NCBI GenBank assembly: GCA_009840065.1 | Contig: VXON01000078.1 | Coordinates: forward strand, 1-7,469 | Origin: Cenarchaeum sp. SB0662_bin_33 | Lineage (GTDB): Archaea > Thermoproteota > Nitrososphaeria > Nitrososphaerales > Nitrosopumilaceae | Direction of reading: 5' to 3' | Length of the DNA stretch: 7,469 nt | Part shown: one piece after another, positions 1 through 5,728 of the stretch | How positions within the stretch are numbered: position 1 is the first letter of the stretch | How the letters are laid out: each line of letters begins with the position of its first letter | The notes under the pieces: generated by a model | What the model saw: the letters and a program-made list of their open reading frames with translations, nothing else | Told to the model about the DNA's origin: nothing | Databases searched by the model: none | Position numbers and translations under genes: made by a program

Positions 1-15
1 GTTCTTGTGGTGTAA

Positions 16-33
16 GCTTAGCTTCAGCTAAGC
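16..33. repeat. Short perfect inverted repeat (hairpin)
   Basis: The sequence GCTTAGC-TTCA-GCTAAGC forms a perfect 7-bp stem with a 4-base loop, and the inner bases could close to 8 bp with a 2-base loop. No gene in the window reads into it except possibly the distal end of the HNH transcript. It may be part of a feature cut off by the window edge, a transcript end, or a protein-binding site. Its function is unknown. Confidence 0.45.
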
Positions 34-306
34 GACATGATTTCCGGACGCTACAATTTCCAGTCTGCGTGCAGCATGTTCTGACTTTTCGGTGCACTAT
101 ACCTAACTTGGCGACGTGATTTTTGCCATATGAAGTATGAAAAACTAATTTTTATTTTTTTATTAAGCGGCGCATGTAGTGTATTGCGCTGGGTACTGCA
201 TATGGCAGGAAAGGTAGTTGAAATAGTAAAAATCATTCTGCGTGTCAAAAGTGGTTCGCAGAAACTTGGGCACGCCACTATGTTTGAGTGAAATCTAGGT
301 AATTTG

Positions 307-311
307 AAAAA
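307..311 (-). terminator. Possible T-tract terminator of the HNH gene
   Basis: On the minus strand there is a run of five T about 55 bases downstream of the HNH endonuclease stop codon. Archaeal RNA polymerase often stops at T-rich tracts without a hairpin. No strong stem precedes it, so this is a weak call based on composition and position only. Confidence 0.25.
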
Positions 312-365
312 CGCCTCTGCCCTGTCAAGATTAGTCTGCTATGCCAATCTTCATGCAGCAAGCCA

Positions 366-1697
366 TCAGGGTAGTTTTATGGGTAGAAAGCCATAGCTCA
401 TACAGTTTTTGTAGTGATTATTGATCTCTTCTTGCCAATCCTTGTCGCGACCCAACCGCCTCAGTGACCTGTATAGTATGGTTATGTTATGCTGTTCTTT
501 CTCGTTTCTTTTTACTAAATCAGAAAGGAACTCCTCCTGTGGCAGTGAGTTGCTCTTTTTGTGGTTGCACTCATGACAGGCCAGTACAAGATTCCAAGCC
601 TCATCTTCGAATATGTATGACCAAGGGATTAGGTGATCAACTTCCGTGTGGCCACCTTTCAACATGTTCTTGCAGTAAAAGCATTCGTCAGTATACTGGA
701 GGTATTTGTTTCGGTATAATACCAGACCTCGGCGCTTTATATTATCCTGCTCAACTTTGGACAGCAGCATGGGTAGGGAACCATTTACTCTTTCAAGAAA
801 TTTAGCCCACTCAAAAAACACAGACTTGTAAAGGATGTGTCCATTAAGTCTGAAAAAGTCGTGCGCCTGTGGAGTAAGCCGTATCATCTGCATATTATCA
901 TCTGGCTCGTAAAAGGACCTCTGCTCTACAACGTGTCTGCCAACCCGAATATTTTGGAATTTGTGTACAACTATTGATGTCTTTTGTCTAGCATGTCCAA
1001 ACACTCTCTTCTGAATGAGGTCTATGGCGCGTGTCACATCTTCCTTCCTGCATAGATCAAAACTCCCAGGGGGTTCTTTGAATATATTCTGTATTATGGT
1101 TACGACAGCGGCTTTCTTTATCGTATGAAAATCCTGCCTGATGTGGTACTTGCAGATCTGATGCCAGTAATATTTGAGAAAGCGTTCCGCCAGATATTCA
1201 TATGACACATTCAGAGACGCACTGCTCTGGCAATGATCCAGTATTGCCCTAGCTAGGGCAAACTTGTACGTGTTGTCCTTGCTGCCATTTGATGGATGGA
1301 GTATTGCCTGAAACATCTCGGACATGGTATGCCGCATCTGATTTACCTCATTTATGGCGGGCTTGGCCGGCTCATTTTGTACAGGTAGTATGCACCTGAA
1401 TGCCCTCTTGGCATATATTATATGACCTTGGCGCCTGTGTTTAATTATCTCGTTCTGGATTAGTCTACAAAAGTCATCTGTATCCCGGTCTTTATCCCAT
1501 ATGGATGAGTCAAGCCTCAGGTGATTTGCAACCTTTTCCATCAGACCTTTGGGGGTATGCCATACCGGCTTATCATGTTCTGAGATATCCGTCTGTGCGT
1601 TACGATCTATCTGGTGTAGAGTACGGCCTTGCTGTGTTAGGAAATACTCCAGCGTTGAGACGATGCTCTCGCGCATCCTGTATATGTCGCTACGCAT
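366..1697 (-). CDS. HNH endonuclease with long N-terminal region
   Basis: Predicted 443-residue cytoplasmic nuclease of the HNH (beta-beta-alpha metal) fold. The catalytic module is near the C-terminus, about residues 335-390. It has a zinc-knuckle CxxC (C339, C342), then EVDHLIPW with the metal/catalytic pair D354-H355, N369 in the WNLV segment, and CHECN (C374, C377, N378) followed by HKK. All expected HNH residues are present, so the enzyme looks active. Residues about 143-300 (YKFALARAIL, LAERFLKYYW, LYKSVFFEWAKFLE) resemble, from memory, the helical region of a family of HNH proteins scattered among bacteria and archaea. Residues 1-110 are not recognised. A TATA-like box centred 27 bases upstream of ATG 1697 supports that start and a leaderless mRNA; an alternative start is M8. 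The context (broken gene upstream, sparse coding) suggests a defence or mobile-element nuclease, but its target is unknown. Confidence 0.85.
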   Translation of the reverse strand: MRSDIYRMRESIVSTLEYFLTQQGRTLHQIDRNAQTDISEHDKPVWHTPKGLMEKVANHLRLDSSIWDKDRDTDDFCRLIQNEIIKHRRQGHIIYAKRAFRCILPVQNEPAKPAINEVNQMRHTMSEMFQAILHPSNGSKDNTYKFALARAILDHCQSSASLNVSYEYLAERFLKYYWHQICKYHIRQDFHTIKKAAVVTIIQNIFKEPPGSFDLCRKEDVTRAIDLIQKRVFGHARQKTSIVVHKFQNIRVGRHVVEQRSFYEPDDNMQMIRLTPQAHDFFRLNGHILYKSVFFEWAKFLERVNGSLPMLLSKVEQDNIKRRGLVLYRNKYLQYTDECFYCKNMLKGGHTEVDHLIPWSYIFEDEAWNLVLACHECNHKKSNSLPQEEFLSDLVKRNEKEQHNITILYRSLRRLGRDKDWQEEINNHYKNCMSYGFLPIKLP

Positions 1698-1719
1698 TAG
1701 GGCCTGTATAACCTAAGAA

Positions 1720-1731
1720 GTATATAACTGA
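1720..1731 (-). promoter_or_regulatory. TATA-box promoter of the HNH gene
   Basis: Minus-strand TCAGTTATATAC contains a TATA-like core (1721-1727) centred about 27 bases before the ATG at 1697. This is the spacing expected when transcription starts at or next to the start codon. The same 12 bases occur in the same orientation upstream of the GINS gene (4218-4229). Confidence 0.55.
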
Positions 1732-1956
1732 GGACAGACGTGGAACAGACGCGTACCTTCGTAGGTGCTTCATGACACTACCTGTTGCCGGGCATGTCTT
1801 AAGTATACAACCAAGGATTCCTCCTGTAGAGACAAAGAGATTTTTTGGATTGCCCAAATTTTACCTAAAAGCAGTAATGTGTGTCTGTTTGGATATGTGC
1901 CGTATACAAAATATCCGAATCATACTCCCAAAACCAATCTTGATTATTCAGAGGAA

Positions 1957-2512
1957 TTATGGTTTGTTATATGAAGAGATGACATACCGCTTACGGTATT
2001 CTCTGGATAGGTTTGCCAAAATACTCCGTGCCACATGCGGGTCTGCATCCGTAAAGAATACGTTATGCTGGCCCTTGACATCGTTACTCTCTTGGATTCT
2101 TCTTCTATAATCAGTGCCACCATAGGCTGAGTTCTTTCCAATTATCGTGTATCGTAGAACCCCTTTTCCAGTCCCGGCATGATACGCTTCTATTAATTCT
2201 ACAACTTTTTTGTTCTTTTTGGTAGGCATGACAAACGGTTGCTTCATTTTTTGCAGTGTGGTAAAGACATCTACCTTGCAGAACCACCTTGGCGCAGTCT
2301 ATTTTGTCCCGGAGCAGATTGGATGTCCCTTCATGACTAGTGCCCTCGGCACACATTATCATCAAGAGTTGTATTACGGTTTCCTCTGAATTTTGTGTTA
2401 GAGTCTGCATAAAATGACGGCGGCAGGTCATCTTATCATAGAGGTGGTTAAATACGTCCTTTGGTATGGATAGTTGTAGTGCGTGTTCTGTTTTTGGTTT
2501 GTTATTAACCAT
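1957..2512 (-). pseudogene. Unrecognised gene split by a frameshift
   Basis: Two minus-strand frames join into one plausible protein of about 184 residues if a single frameshift is allowed. The first frame starts at ATG 2512 (MVNNKPKTEH) and reads helix-rich sequence to about 2298-2250. The second frame, open from 2298 to the stop at 1957, carries a Lys/Arg-rich C-terminal part (KKNKKVVELIEAYH, GKNSAYGG, DYRRRIQES). Past the junction the first frame turns Cys/Trp-rich and unlike a normal protein, to a stop at 2111. The shift must lie between 2298 and about 2247, where there is a run of six A on the coding strand (2247-2252); five A would restore the frame. A TATA-like box centred 28 bases before ATG 2512 favours that start over ATG 2527. 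I do not recognise the family. It could be a true pseudogene, a sequencing error, or a programmed +1 shift; a separate small gene from ATG 2247 is possible. Confidence 0.55.
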
Positions 2513-2534
2513 ACCTAAACAACACATATGCGCG

Positions 2535-2545
2535 TTTTTTAAAAA
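2535..2545 (-). promoter_or_regulatory. TATA-like box of the frameshifted gene
   Basis: The minus strand reads CTTTTTAAAAAACG, with an AT-only core centred about 28 bases before ATG 2512. The spacing matches the other minus-strand genes of the window and predicts a nearly leaderless transcript. The surrounding stretch 2535-2630 is AT-rich on both strands, so other boxes are possible. Confidence 0.4.
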
Positions 2546-2641
2546 GTTGATTAATTACATAAATTTTTTCAACCAACTTTGACTTATTAAAAACTCATTT
2601 GTTAATATTCACTTTTTGAACTACTGATGTGATGGTCCATG

Positions 2642-2745
2642 ATCCCCCTATAAAACGCCAAGCGGAGTCCAGAGTTGTAAAACTCTGGGATGCGCATTGA
2701 TCTCGCAGTAACGAGTCCTTCGTTCTTGTGTGAGGAACCCAACTA
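2642..2745 (+). ncRNA. Putative structured RNA behind glnA (three stem-loops)
   Basis: Three successive hairpins can be drawn. The first is a perfect 8-bp stem, 2669-2676 with 2681-2688, with loop GTAA (a GNRA tetraloop when read on the plus strand). The second is CTCG/CGAG (2702-2705, 2712-2715) with a 6-base loop. The third is TCCTT/GAGGA (2716-2720, 2732-2736) with an 11-base loop. T2668-G2689 and T2720-G2732 pair as G-U only on the plus strand, which together with the GNRA loop slightly favours plus-strand RNA. An AT-rich box near 2612-2620 could place a start close to 2642; a better-looking TATAAAA at 2649-2655 would start inside the first stem. It could equally be the 3' untranslated region or transcript end of glnA on the minus strand. 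It does not match a tRNA, and no family is recognised. Confidence 0.35.
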
Positions 2746-2751
2746 ATCATA

Positions 2752-4209
2752 TTACACATCAAAGTACAGATAGAATTCGTGGGGATGGGGTCGTACGGAT
2801 ATCTCCAATTGATCCTGCTTGCCCAGTTCTATTAATCTCTCAACAGCATCTGTAGTGAATATTGGGTTTAGAAAGCCATTGTCACTCTCAAGTGCATCCA
2901 ACGCCTCGCCCAGAGTAGCGGGCAATGTGTCTATACCCCTCTGTCTACGTTCTTGCTTGCTCATCTTGAAGATATCTTCCTGTATGGGTTCGGCAGGACT
3001 TATCTTCCTTCTTACGCCATCCATGCCCGCAGCAGTAACCGCTGAAAAGACTAGGTATGGGTTTGAGGATGGGTCAGGTGCTCGGAACTCCAACCGCTTT
3101 AATTTGGCATGCGCAGAACCCTTGAAGTGTTTTGGTACCCGGACTATTGCAGAACGATTACTTGAACTCCACGCGATATATGCAGGGGCCTCATAACCAG
3201 GAACCAGCCTGTGATATGAGTTTGTTGTGGGGTTGCAGATTGCAGATAGTGCCTTTGCATGATCCATAATACCACCACAGAAGTATAGAGCTAGCTGGCT
3301 TAACTCATCAGGCTCAGACTCATCAAAGAATGCATTCTCACCATCCTTCCAAAGGCTAACATTAGTGTGCATGCCGCTTCCCGCATCCATGGTTATGGGT
3401 TTGGGCATCATTGTAGCCACCTTGTTGAACTTCTGTGCCACGTTCCGAACGATAAACTTGTAGGATTGGGCCGAGTCTGCGGAATTTGTCAGTTTGTCAT
3501 ACATAATATCTATCTCACATTGGCCCGCAGTAGCCACTTCATGATGATGATTATCACACAGTATGCCAAAGCTGGAGTTTAGTACGTTTACACATTCATT
3601 ACGGAATGATGTCAATGTGTCCGAGGGTGTGCTGGGATAGTAACCTCGCTTGAGGCCCATCGGATAGCCACTACCCTCCTGATTCCAGGGAGCCTCCTGC
3701 GACTCTATAGAGTAAGACTGGCCTTTGTACGGTGTCAACACATCCCAGTGTACCTTGTCAAATACAAAGAACTCAACTTCAGGGCCCCAGTAGCTCCCGT
3801 ATCCGGCATCTTCAATGAACTTTTCAGCCCTCTGCGCAATACCTCGGGGATCTCTGGACAGTCTTCCCCGACCCTCGCCCCAGTACACATCGCAGATTAA
3901 CCTGGCGGTTCTGTTTTCAGTAAGCCATGGAATTATAGCGTATGTATTTGGGTCTGGCTTCAATACAAGATCCGAATCCTCGATGCTGGCAAATCCCACT
4001 ATGGATGAACCATCTAGCTTGGGTAGTCCATCCCGCATCTGGTCTGGTGTAAAAGTGTTCTTGGATATTGTAGTATGATGGAAACGGCCCGGCAGGCTGG
4101 TAAACTGCATGTCGATAAATCGTATATTATCATTATCCAGCATCTCAAATACTTGTTCTGAGGTATGGGCGATGTTTTTAGGGTCTCCACCGTTAAATTT
4201 GTAGGGCAA
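2752..4209 (-). CDS. glnA: Glutamine synthetase, type I
   Basis: A cytoplasmic dodecameric enzyme that joins ammonium to glutamate using ATP, the main entry of ammonium into biomass. The 485 residues carry the family signatures in order: the DGSSIxGF loop (66-73), GPEVEFFVFD with metal ligands E144 and E146, HHHEVATAGQCEID (221-234), GSGMH with ligand H281, NSYHRLVPGYEAP (330-342, R334), NRSA (R352) and EFRAPDP (374-380). Length and completeness indicate an active enzyme. The position of the bacterial adenylylation tyrosine (NxY in the family) is Phe414 in DIFKMS, so control by adenylylation is not expected. The segment about 152-198 is longer than in the shortest forms. The start is a TTG at 4207-4209; the next in-frame Met (M23) would remove the beginning of the N-terminal beta-grasp domain. 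It is divergent from the GINS gene, 55 bases apart. Confidence 0.97.
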   Translation of the reverse strand: MPYKFNGGDPKNIAHTSEQVFEMLDNDNIRFIDMQFTSLPGRFHHTTISKNTFTPDQMRDGLPKLDGSSIVGFASIEDSDLVLKPDPNTYAIIPWLTENRTARLICDVYWGEGRGRLSRDPRGIAQRAEKFIEDAGYGSYWGPEVEFFVFDKVHWDVLTPYKGQSYSIESQEAPWNQEGSGYPMGLKRGYYPSTPSDTLTSFRNECVNVLNSSFGILCDNHHHEVATAGQCEIDIMYDKLTNSADSAQSYKFIVRNVAQKFNKVATMMPKPITMDAGSGMHTNVSLWKDGENAFFDESEPDELSQLALYFCGGIMDHAKALSAICNPTTNSYHRLVPGYEAPAYIAWSSSNRSAIVRVPKHFKGSAHAKLKRLEFRAPDPSSNPYLVFSAVTAAGMDGVRRKISPAEPIQEDIFKMSKQERRQRGIDTLPATLGEALDALESDNGFLNPIFTTDAVERLIELGKQDQLEISVRPHPHEFYLYFDV

Positions 4210-4217
4210 TTATTAAT

Positions 4218-4229
4218 TCAGTTATATAC
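4218..4229 (+). promoter_or_regulatory. TATA-box promoter of the GINS gene
   Basis: TCAGTTATATAC contains the core TTATATA (4222-4228). A start of transcription about 26 bases downstream (near 4251) would give a short leader of about 14 bases. That leader holds GAGGG at 4255-4259, five bases before ATG 4265, a possible weak ribosome binding site. The same 12 bases precede the HNH gene. Confidence 0.5.
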
Positions 4230-4236
4230 AACCGTG

Positions 4237-4248
4237 ATTTAAGCTTTA
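4237..4248 (-). promoter_or_regulatory. glnA: Possible AT-rich promoter box of glnA
   Basis: The minus strand reads TTAAAGCTTAAA, centred 32-34 bases before the TTG start of glnA, which would give a leader of about 6 bases. The stronger-looking TATATA on this side (4222-4228) sits only about 17 bases from the TTG and would start transcription inside the gene, so it more likely serves the divergent GINS gene. The box contains the palindrome AAGCTT. Low confidence. Confidence 0.3.
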
Positions 4249-4264
4249 AGAATAGAGGGTTAAA

Positions 4265-4813
4265 ATGGAGAAGATTACTGTAAACCAACTGCATGGAATC
4301 GTCCTGCGCGAATCAGAGAGTGATGCCATACTTGAGATAGACAACAACATGTACCAAAAGATAGCAGAATCCCTAAGCCATCTGCGAAAACAGGCGTTTG
4401 ATGGTATGGAGAACGAGATGCGGGAGAGGCTTGTGGAGACATTATCCAATCTAAGTGGAATATTGTTGCGTATAAGATTAGAGAAGGCCTTCAGGTCTGA
4501 AAGTGTCGATACCAACAATCTGGTAGATGAGGAGAGATACGTGCTGGACGCTTATGAAGAACAGCAGGAGAGGCTGGCCCTGATAACTGCAGCGGCATCC
4601 AAGGGCAAGACACAACTACTCAGATATGTTTCAGAAAAGTACAGAAGTAGGATGATCACAGTAAGGCTTCTCAAGGATATGGAAGCACTGACTGGGGCAG
4701 ACTATGAGCATTATGGTCCATTTGAGGCGGAAGATATTGCCACCATGCCGTATGTCAACGCCCGAGCCCTAATGTTGCAGGGCAGCGCCACCCGCATAAG
4801 ATGGATGGATTAA
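4265..4813 (+). CDS. gins51: DNA replication complex subunit GINS (Gins51-type)
   Basis: GINS links the MCM helicase to its partners (with Cdc45/RecJ-like protein, the CMG complex) and to primase and polymerase at the replication fork. The 182 residues show an alpha-helical A domain (about 1-115, with the helix LVETLSNLSGILLRIRLEKAF at 57-76), a short linker, and a small beta-rich B domain at the C-terminus (about 129-178). The B domain has the hallmark pattern ITVRLLKDMEALTG, then YGPFEAEDIATMP and a final NARALMLQGSA. The A-then-B order is that of Gins51 (the Sld5/Psf1 group); Gins23 has the B domain first. The length is normal. The start at ATG 4265 is supported by GAGGG five bases upstream and a TATA box at suitable distance. 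It is divergent from glnA; the next gene on the plus strand follows after 55 bases with its own possible promoter. Confidence 0.88.
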   Translation: MEKITVNQLHGIVLRESESDAILEIDNNMYQKIAESLSHLRKQAFDGMENEMRERLVETLSNLSGILLRIRLEKAFRSESVDTNNLVDEERYVLDAYEEQQERLALITAAASKGKTQLLRYVSEKYRSRMITVRLLKDMEALTGADYEHYGPFEAEDIATMPYVNARALMLQGSATRIRWMD

Positions 4814-4819
4814 ATTCCA

Positions 4820-4833
4820 TATACTCTAGTATA
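4820..4833. repeat. 14-bp palindrome between the GINS and membrane-protein genes
   Basis: TATACT-CT-AGTATA is a perfect inverted repeat just after the GINS stop codon. Its right half can serve as a TATA box for the next gene: a centre near 4832 predicts a start near 4858, about 11 bases before ATG 4869. A symmetric site over a TATA box is a classic place for a dimeric regulator, but no regulator is identified here, and AT-rich palindromes of this size also arise by chance. Confidence 0.4.
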
Positions 4834-4868
4834 CGCTAGGTGGCATGTAATCCCCATGTATTAAATAA

Positions 4869-5177
4869 ATGAGCAGTCGAGGTTTAATCGTAGTGTCTCA
4901 TACGGGTGTGGATGTAATAGATTTTCTCTACTATACAATATATCCGGTACTAGGTATATTTGCCGTGGAGGGGCTTAGTCGTATAATAAAGATGCCAAAG
5001 TGGATAAAGTTGTGGGCGCAGGCAGGAGTGTCCATATGCTTTGGCATATACTATTGGTTCATACTGCCCGCCCCACAAAACTTTCCGTTGACAGGACTTG
5101 TGCTACTCGCGCTTGCTGTTGCACTCATATATCAAGGCAGGCGCGCCCGCATATCGCCAGAGAAGAGTCCGTACTAG
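4869..5177 (+). CDS. Small membrane protein of unknown function
   Basis: A 102-residue protein with three likely membrane helices, at about residues 17-35, 47-66 and 72-88. The second is aromatic (FGIYYWFIL) and ends in a Pro-rich turn. The C-terminal tail is short and basic (RRAR), so by the positive-inside rule it probably faces the cytoplasm. I recognise no catalytic or transport motif and no family. The ATG at 4869 follows an AT-rich leader and is about 37 bases after a possible TATA box inside the 4820-4833 palindrome. It lies downstream of and on the same strand as the GINS gene, and converges on the AN1 gene. Another frame at 5000-5185 is a shadow. Confidence 0.7.
   Translation: MSSRGLIVVSHTGVDVIDFLYYTIYPVLGIFAVEGLSRIIKMPKWIKLWAQAGVSICFGIYYWFILPAPQNFPLTGLVLLALAVALIYQGRRARISPEKSPY
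5174..5177. other. Shared stop codons of two convergent genes
   Basis: The tetranucleotide CTAG supplies both stops: TAG at 5175-5177 on the plus strand for the small membrane protein, and TAG at 5176-5174 on the minus strand for the AN1 protein. The two genes therefore overlap by four bases, and each transcript must extend into the other gene. Confidence 0.85.
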
Positions 5178-5392
5178 CGTCCTAGGAACCGTTTAAAAAA
5201 GCTCTTTTTACCAGTATTGCCATCCCGGATAACTTTCTTTTGGCCAAACTTTTTTGCCCTGATAAGTGTGAGTTTTACACATCGATGCTCTTCAGGAAGG
5301 CGGTGTTCCTGACAAAAATAATCCCCACAGTAATTACACTGAAACGGCATGTCGGTCATATTACCACAATAACGACATTCTTCTTGCATCAT
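5174..5392 (-). CDS. AN1-type zinc-finger protein
   Basis: A 72-residue cytoplasmic protein made mostly of one AN1 zinc finger. The ligands match the family spacing exactly: C6-x2-C9-x9-C19-x2-C22-x4-C27-x2-H30-x5-H36-x-C38, which binds two zinc ions. The tail (39-72) is strongly basic (RAKKFGQKK, KKSFFKRFLGR). In eukaryotes AN1 domains occur in stress-associated proteins that bind ubiquitin or the proteasome; in archaea the role is unknown, and binding of nucleic acid or protein are both possible. There are two adjacent ATG codons, 5392 and 5389; a TATA-like box centred 28 bases before 5392 fits a leaderless mRNA. The gene lies 32 bases after the upstream membrane gene and third in a thermosome-led row, so a link to protein quality control is tempting but is inference. 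Confidence 0.88.
   Translation of the reverse strand: MMQEECRYCGNMTDMPFQCNYCGDYFCQEHRLPEEHRCVKLTLIRAKKFGQKKVIRDGNTGKKSFFKRFLGR
5196..5209. terminator. Possible two-way T-tract at the convergent gene ends
   Basis: AAAAAG-CT-CTTTTT is a 6-bp inverted repeat with a T5 run on each strand. It lies about 20 bases beyond the stop of the plus-strand membrane gene, inside the AN1 reading frame (the Lys-Lys-Ser-Phe-Phe-Lys part). On the plus strand it is well placed to end the membrane-gene transcript. On the minus strand it falls before the AN1 stop, so use in that direction would be harmful and is less likely. Confidence 0.3.
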
Positions 5393-5414
5393 GATATGAG
5401 AAAGGTTTTCTGAC

Positions 5415-5424
5415 TAATATATTT
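5415..5424 (-). promoter_or_regulatory. TATA-like box of the AN1 gene
   Basis: The minus strand reads AAATATATTA, centred about 28 bases before ATG 5392. It overlaps the end region of the upstream membrane gene. It suggests the AN1 gene can be transcribed on its own as a leaderless mRNA even if it is also reached by read-through. Confidence 0.45.
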
Positions 5425-5694
5425 TCAAGATATCAGAAATATCAGGTATATGGAGCCGCCCATCAGGCTAAAGCCCAGTCCCATGTATACGACCCGATTG
5501 TTCTTGTCATATGTTGATTTCCAGAGTAGTATTCCTCCTAGAAGGCCCAAAAGCAGTACGAGTACACCGGCAATCAGCATATCACCATCATTGCCGGATA
5601 TCAAAGGATGAAACAGTCCAGATAGCAGCATAAAGAATACTATTAGGTATACGTACTTGAAGGAGGATATTGATTTGGTTGTATTTTCAGGCAA
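5425..5694 (-). CDS. Small three-helix membrane protein, TTG start
   Basis: An 89-residue protein with three likely membrane helices, at about residues 13-31, 38-58 and 69-88. The second is very rich in Leu/Gly/Val (LVLLLGLLGGILL). A polar loop STYDKNNR separates helices two and three. I know no family for it. The start is a TTG at 5692-5694, immediately preceded in frame by a TAG stop, so it cannot begin earlier; the next Met (M22) would cut the first helix. It lies 34 bases after the thermosome stop and 32 bases before the AN1 start, all on the minus strand, so it may be expressed by read-through from the thermosome promoter. Confidence 0.65.
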   Translation of the reverse strand: MPENTTKSISSFKYVYLIVFFMLLSGLFHPLISGNDGDMLIAGVLVLLLGLLGGILLWKSTYDKNNRVVYMGLGFSLMGGSIYLIFLIS

Positions 5695-5728
5695 CTACAT
5701 AGATTACAAATAAAAGTCAGTAATAAAT

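Larger units (their letters stand above)
1..365. other. Non-coding or unassigned stretch at the left edge
   Basis: I see no convincing gene here. A minus-strand open frame at 51-278 (75 codons) has no recognisable motif, an odd composition and no clear promoter spacing, so I do not call it. The stretch holds a perfect 7-bp hairpin at 16-33, a T-rich tract on the plus strand around 148-172, and a run of five A at 307-311. That run reads as T5 on the minus strand about 55 bases after the HNH gene stop and could end its transcript. The low gene density contrasts with the tightly packed right half. A gene continuing from the left of the window cannot be excluded for the first few dozen bases. Confidence 0.5.

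Noticed and set aside
34..122. Near-repeat GCGACATGATTT / GCGACGTGATTT
   Set aside because: A single pair with one mismatch and no further periodic copies; not enough for a repeat array.
51..278. 75-codon minus-strand open frame
   Set aside because: No recognisable motif, odd composition rich in Ser, Cys and Arg, no clear promoter or ribosome site; most likely a chance frame.
1770..1825. Shine-Dalgarno-like AGGAGG on the minus strand five bases before a TTG
   Set aside because: The frame stops after about 14 codons and nothing supports a micropeptide; other genes here do not use strong ribosome sites.
1772..2110. 112-codon and 69-codon plus-strand open frames in the gap after the split gene
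   Set aside because: They overlap the better-supported minus-strand frame, have no motif, and one looks hydrophobic only because of AT-rich composition.
2543..2580. Inverted repeat AAAGTTG...CAACTTT
   Set aside because: Seven-base arms 24 bases apart in very AT-rich DNA; expected by chance.
2655..2740. Possible tRNA on the plus strand, with a tyrosine-like GTA anticodon in the 2669-2688 hairpin
   Set aside because: The loop with 5-bp stem has 8 rather than 7 bases, no T-arm of the GTTCRA type follows, and no acceptor stem pairs around it.
3350..3376. Asn in place of the second His in the GlnA GSGMHxH motif
   Set aside because: To my recollection the GSGMHxN form is normal in Gram-positive type class I enzymes, so it is not a defect.
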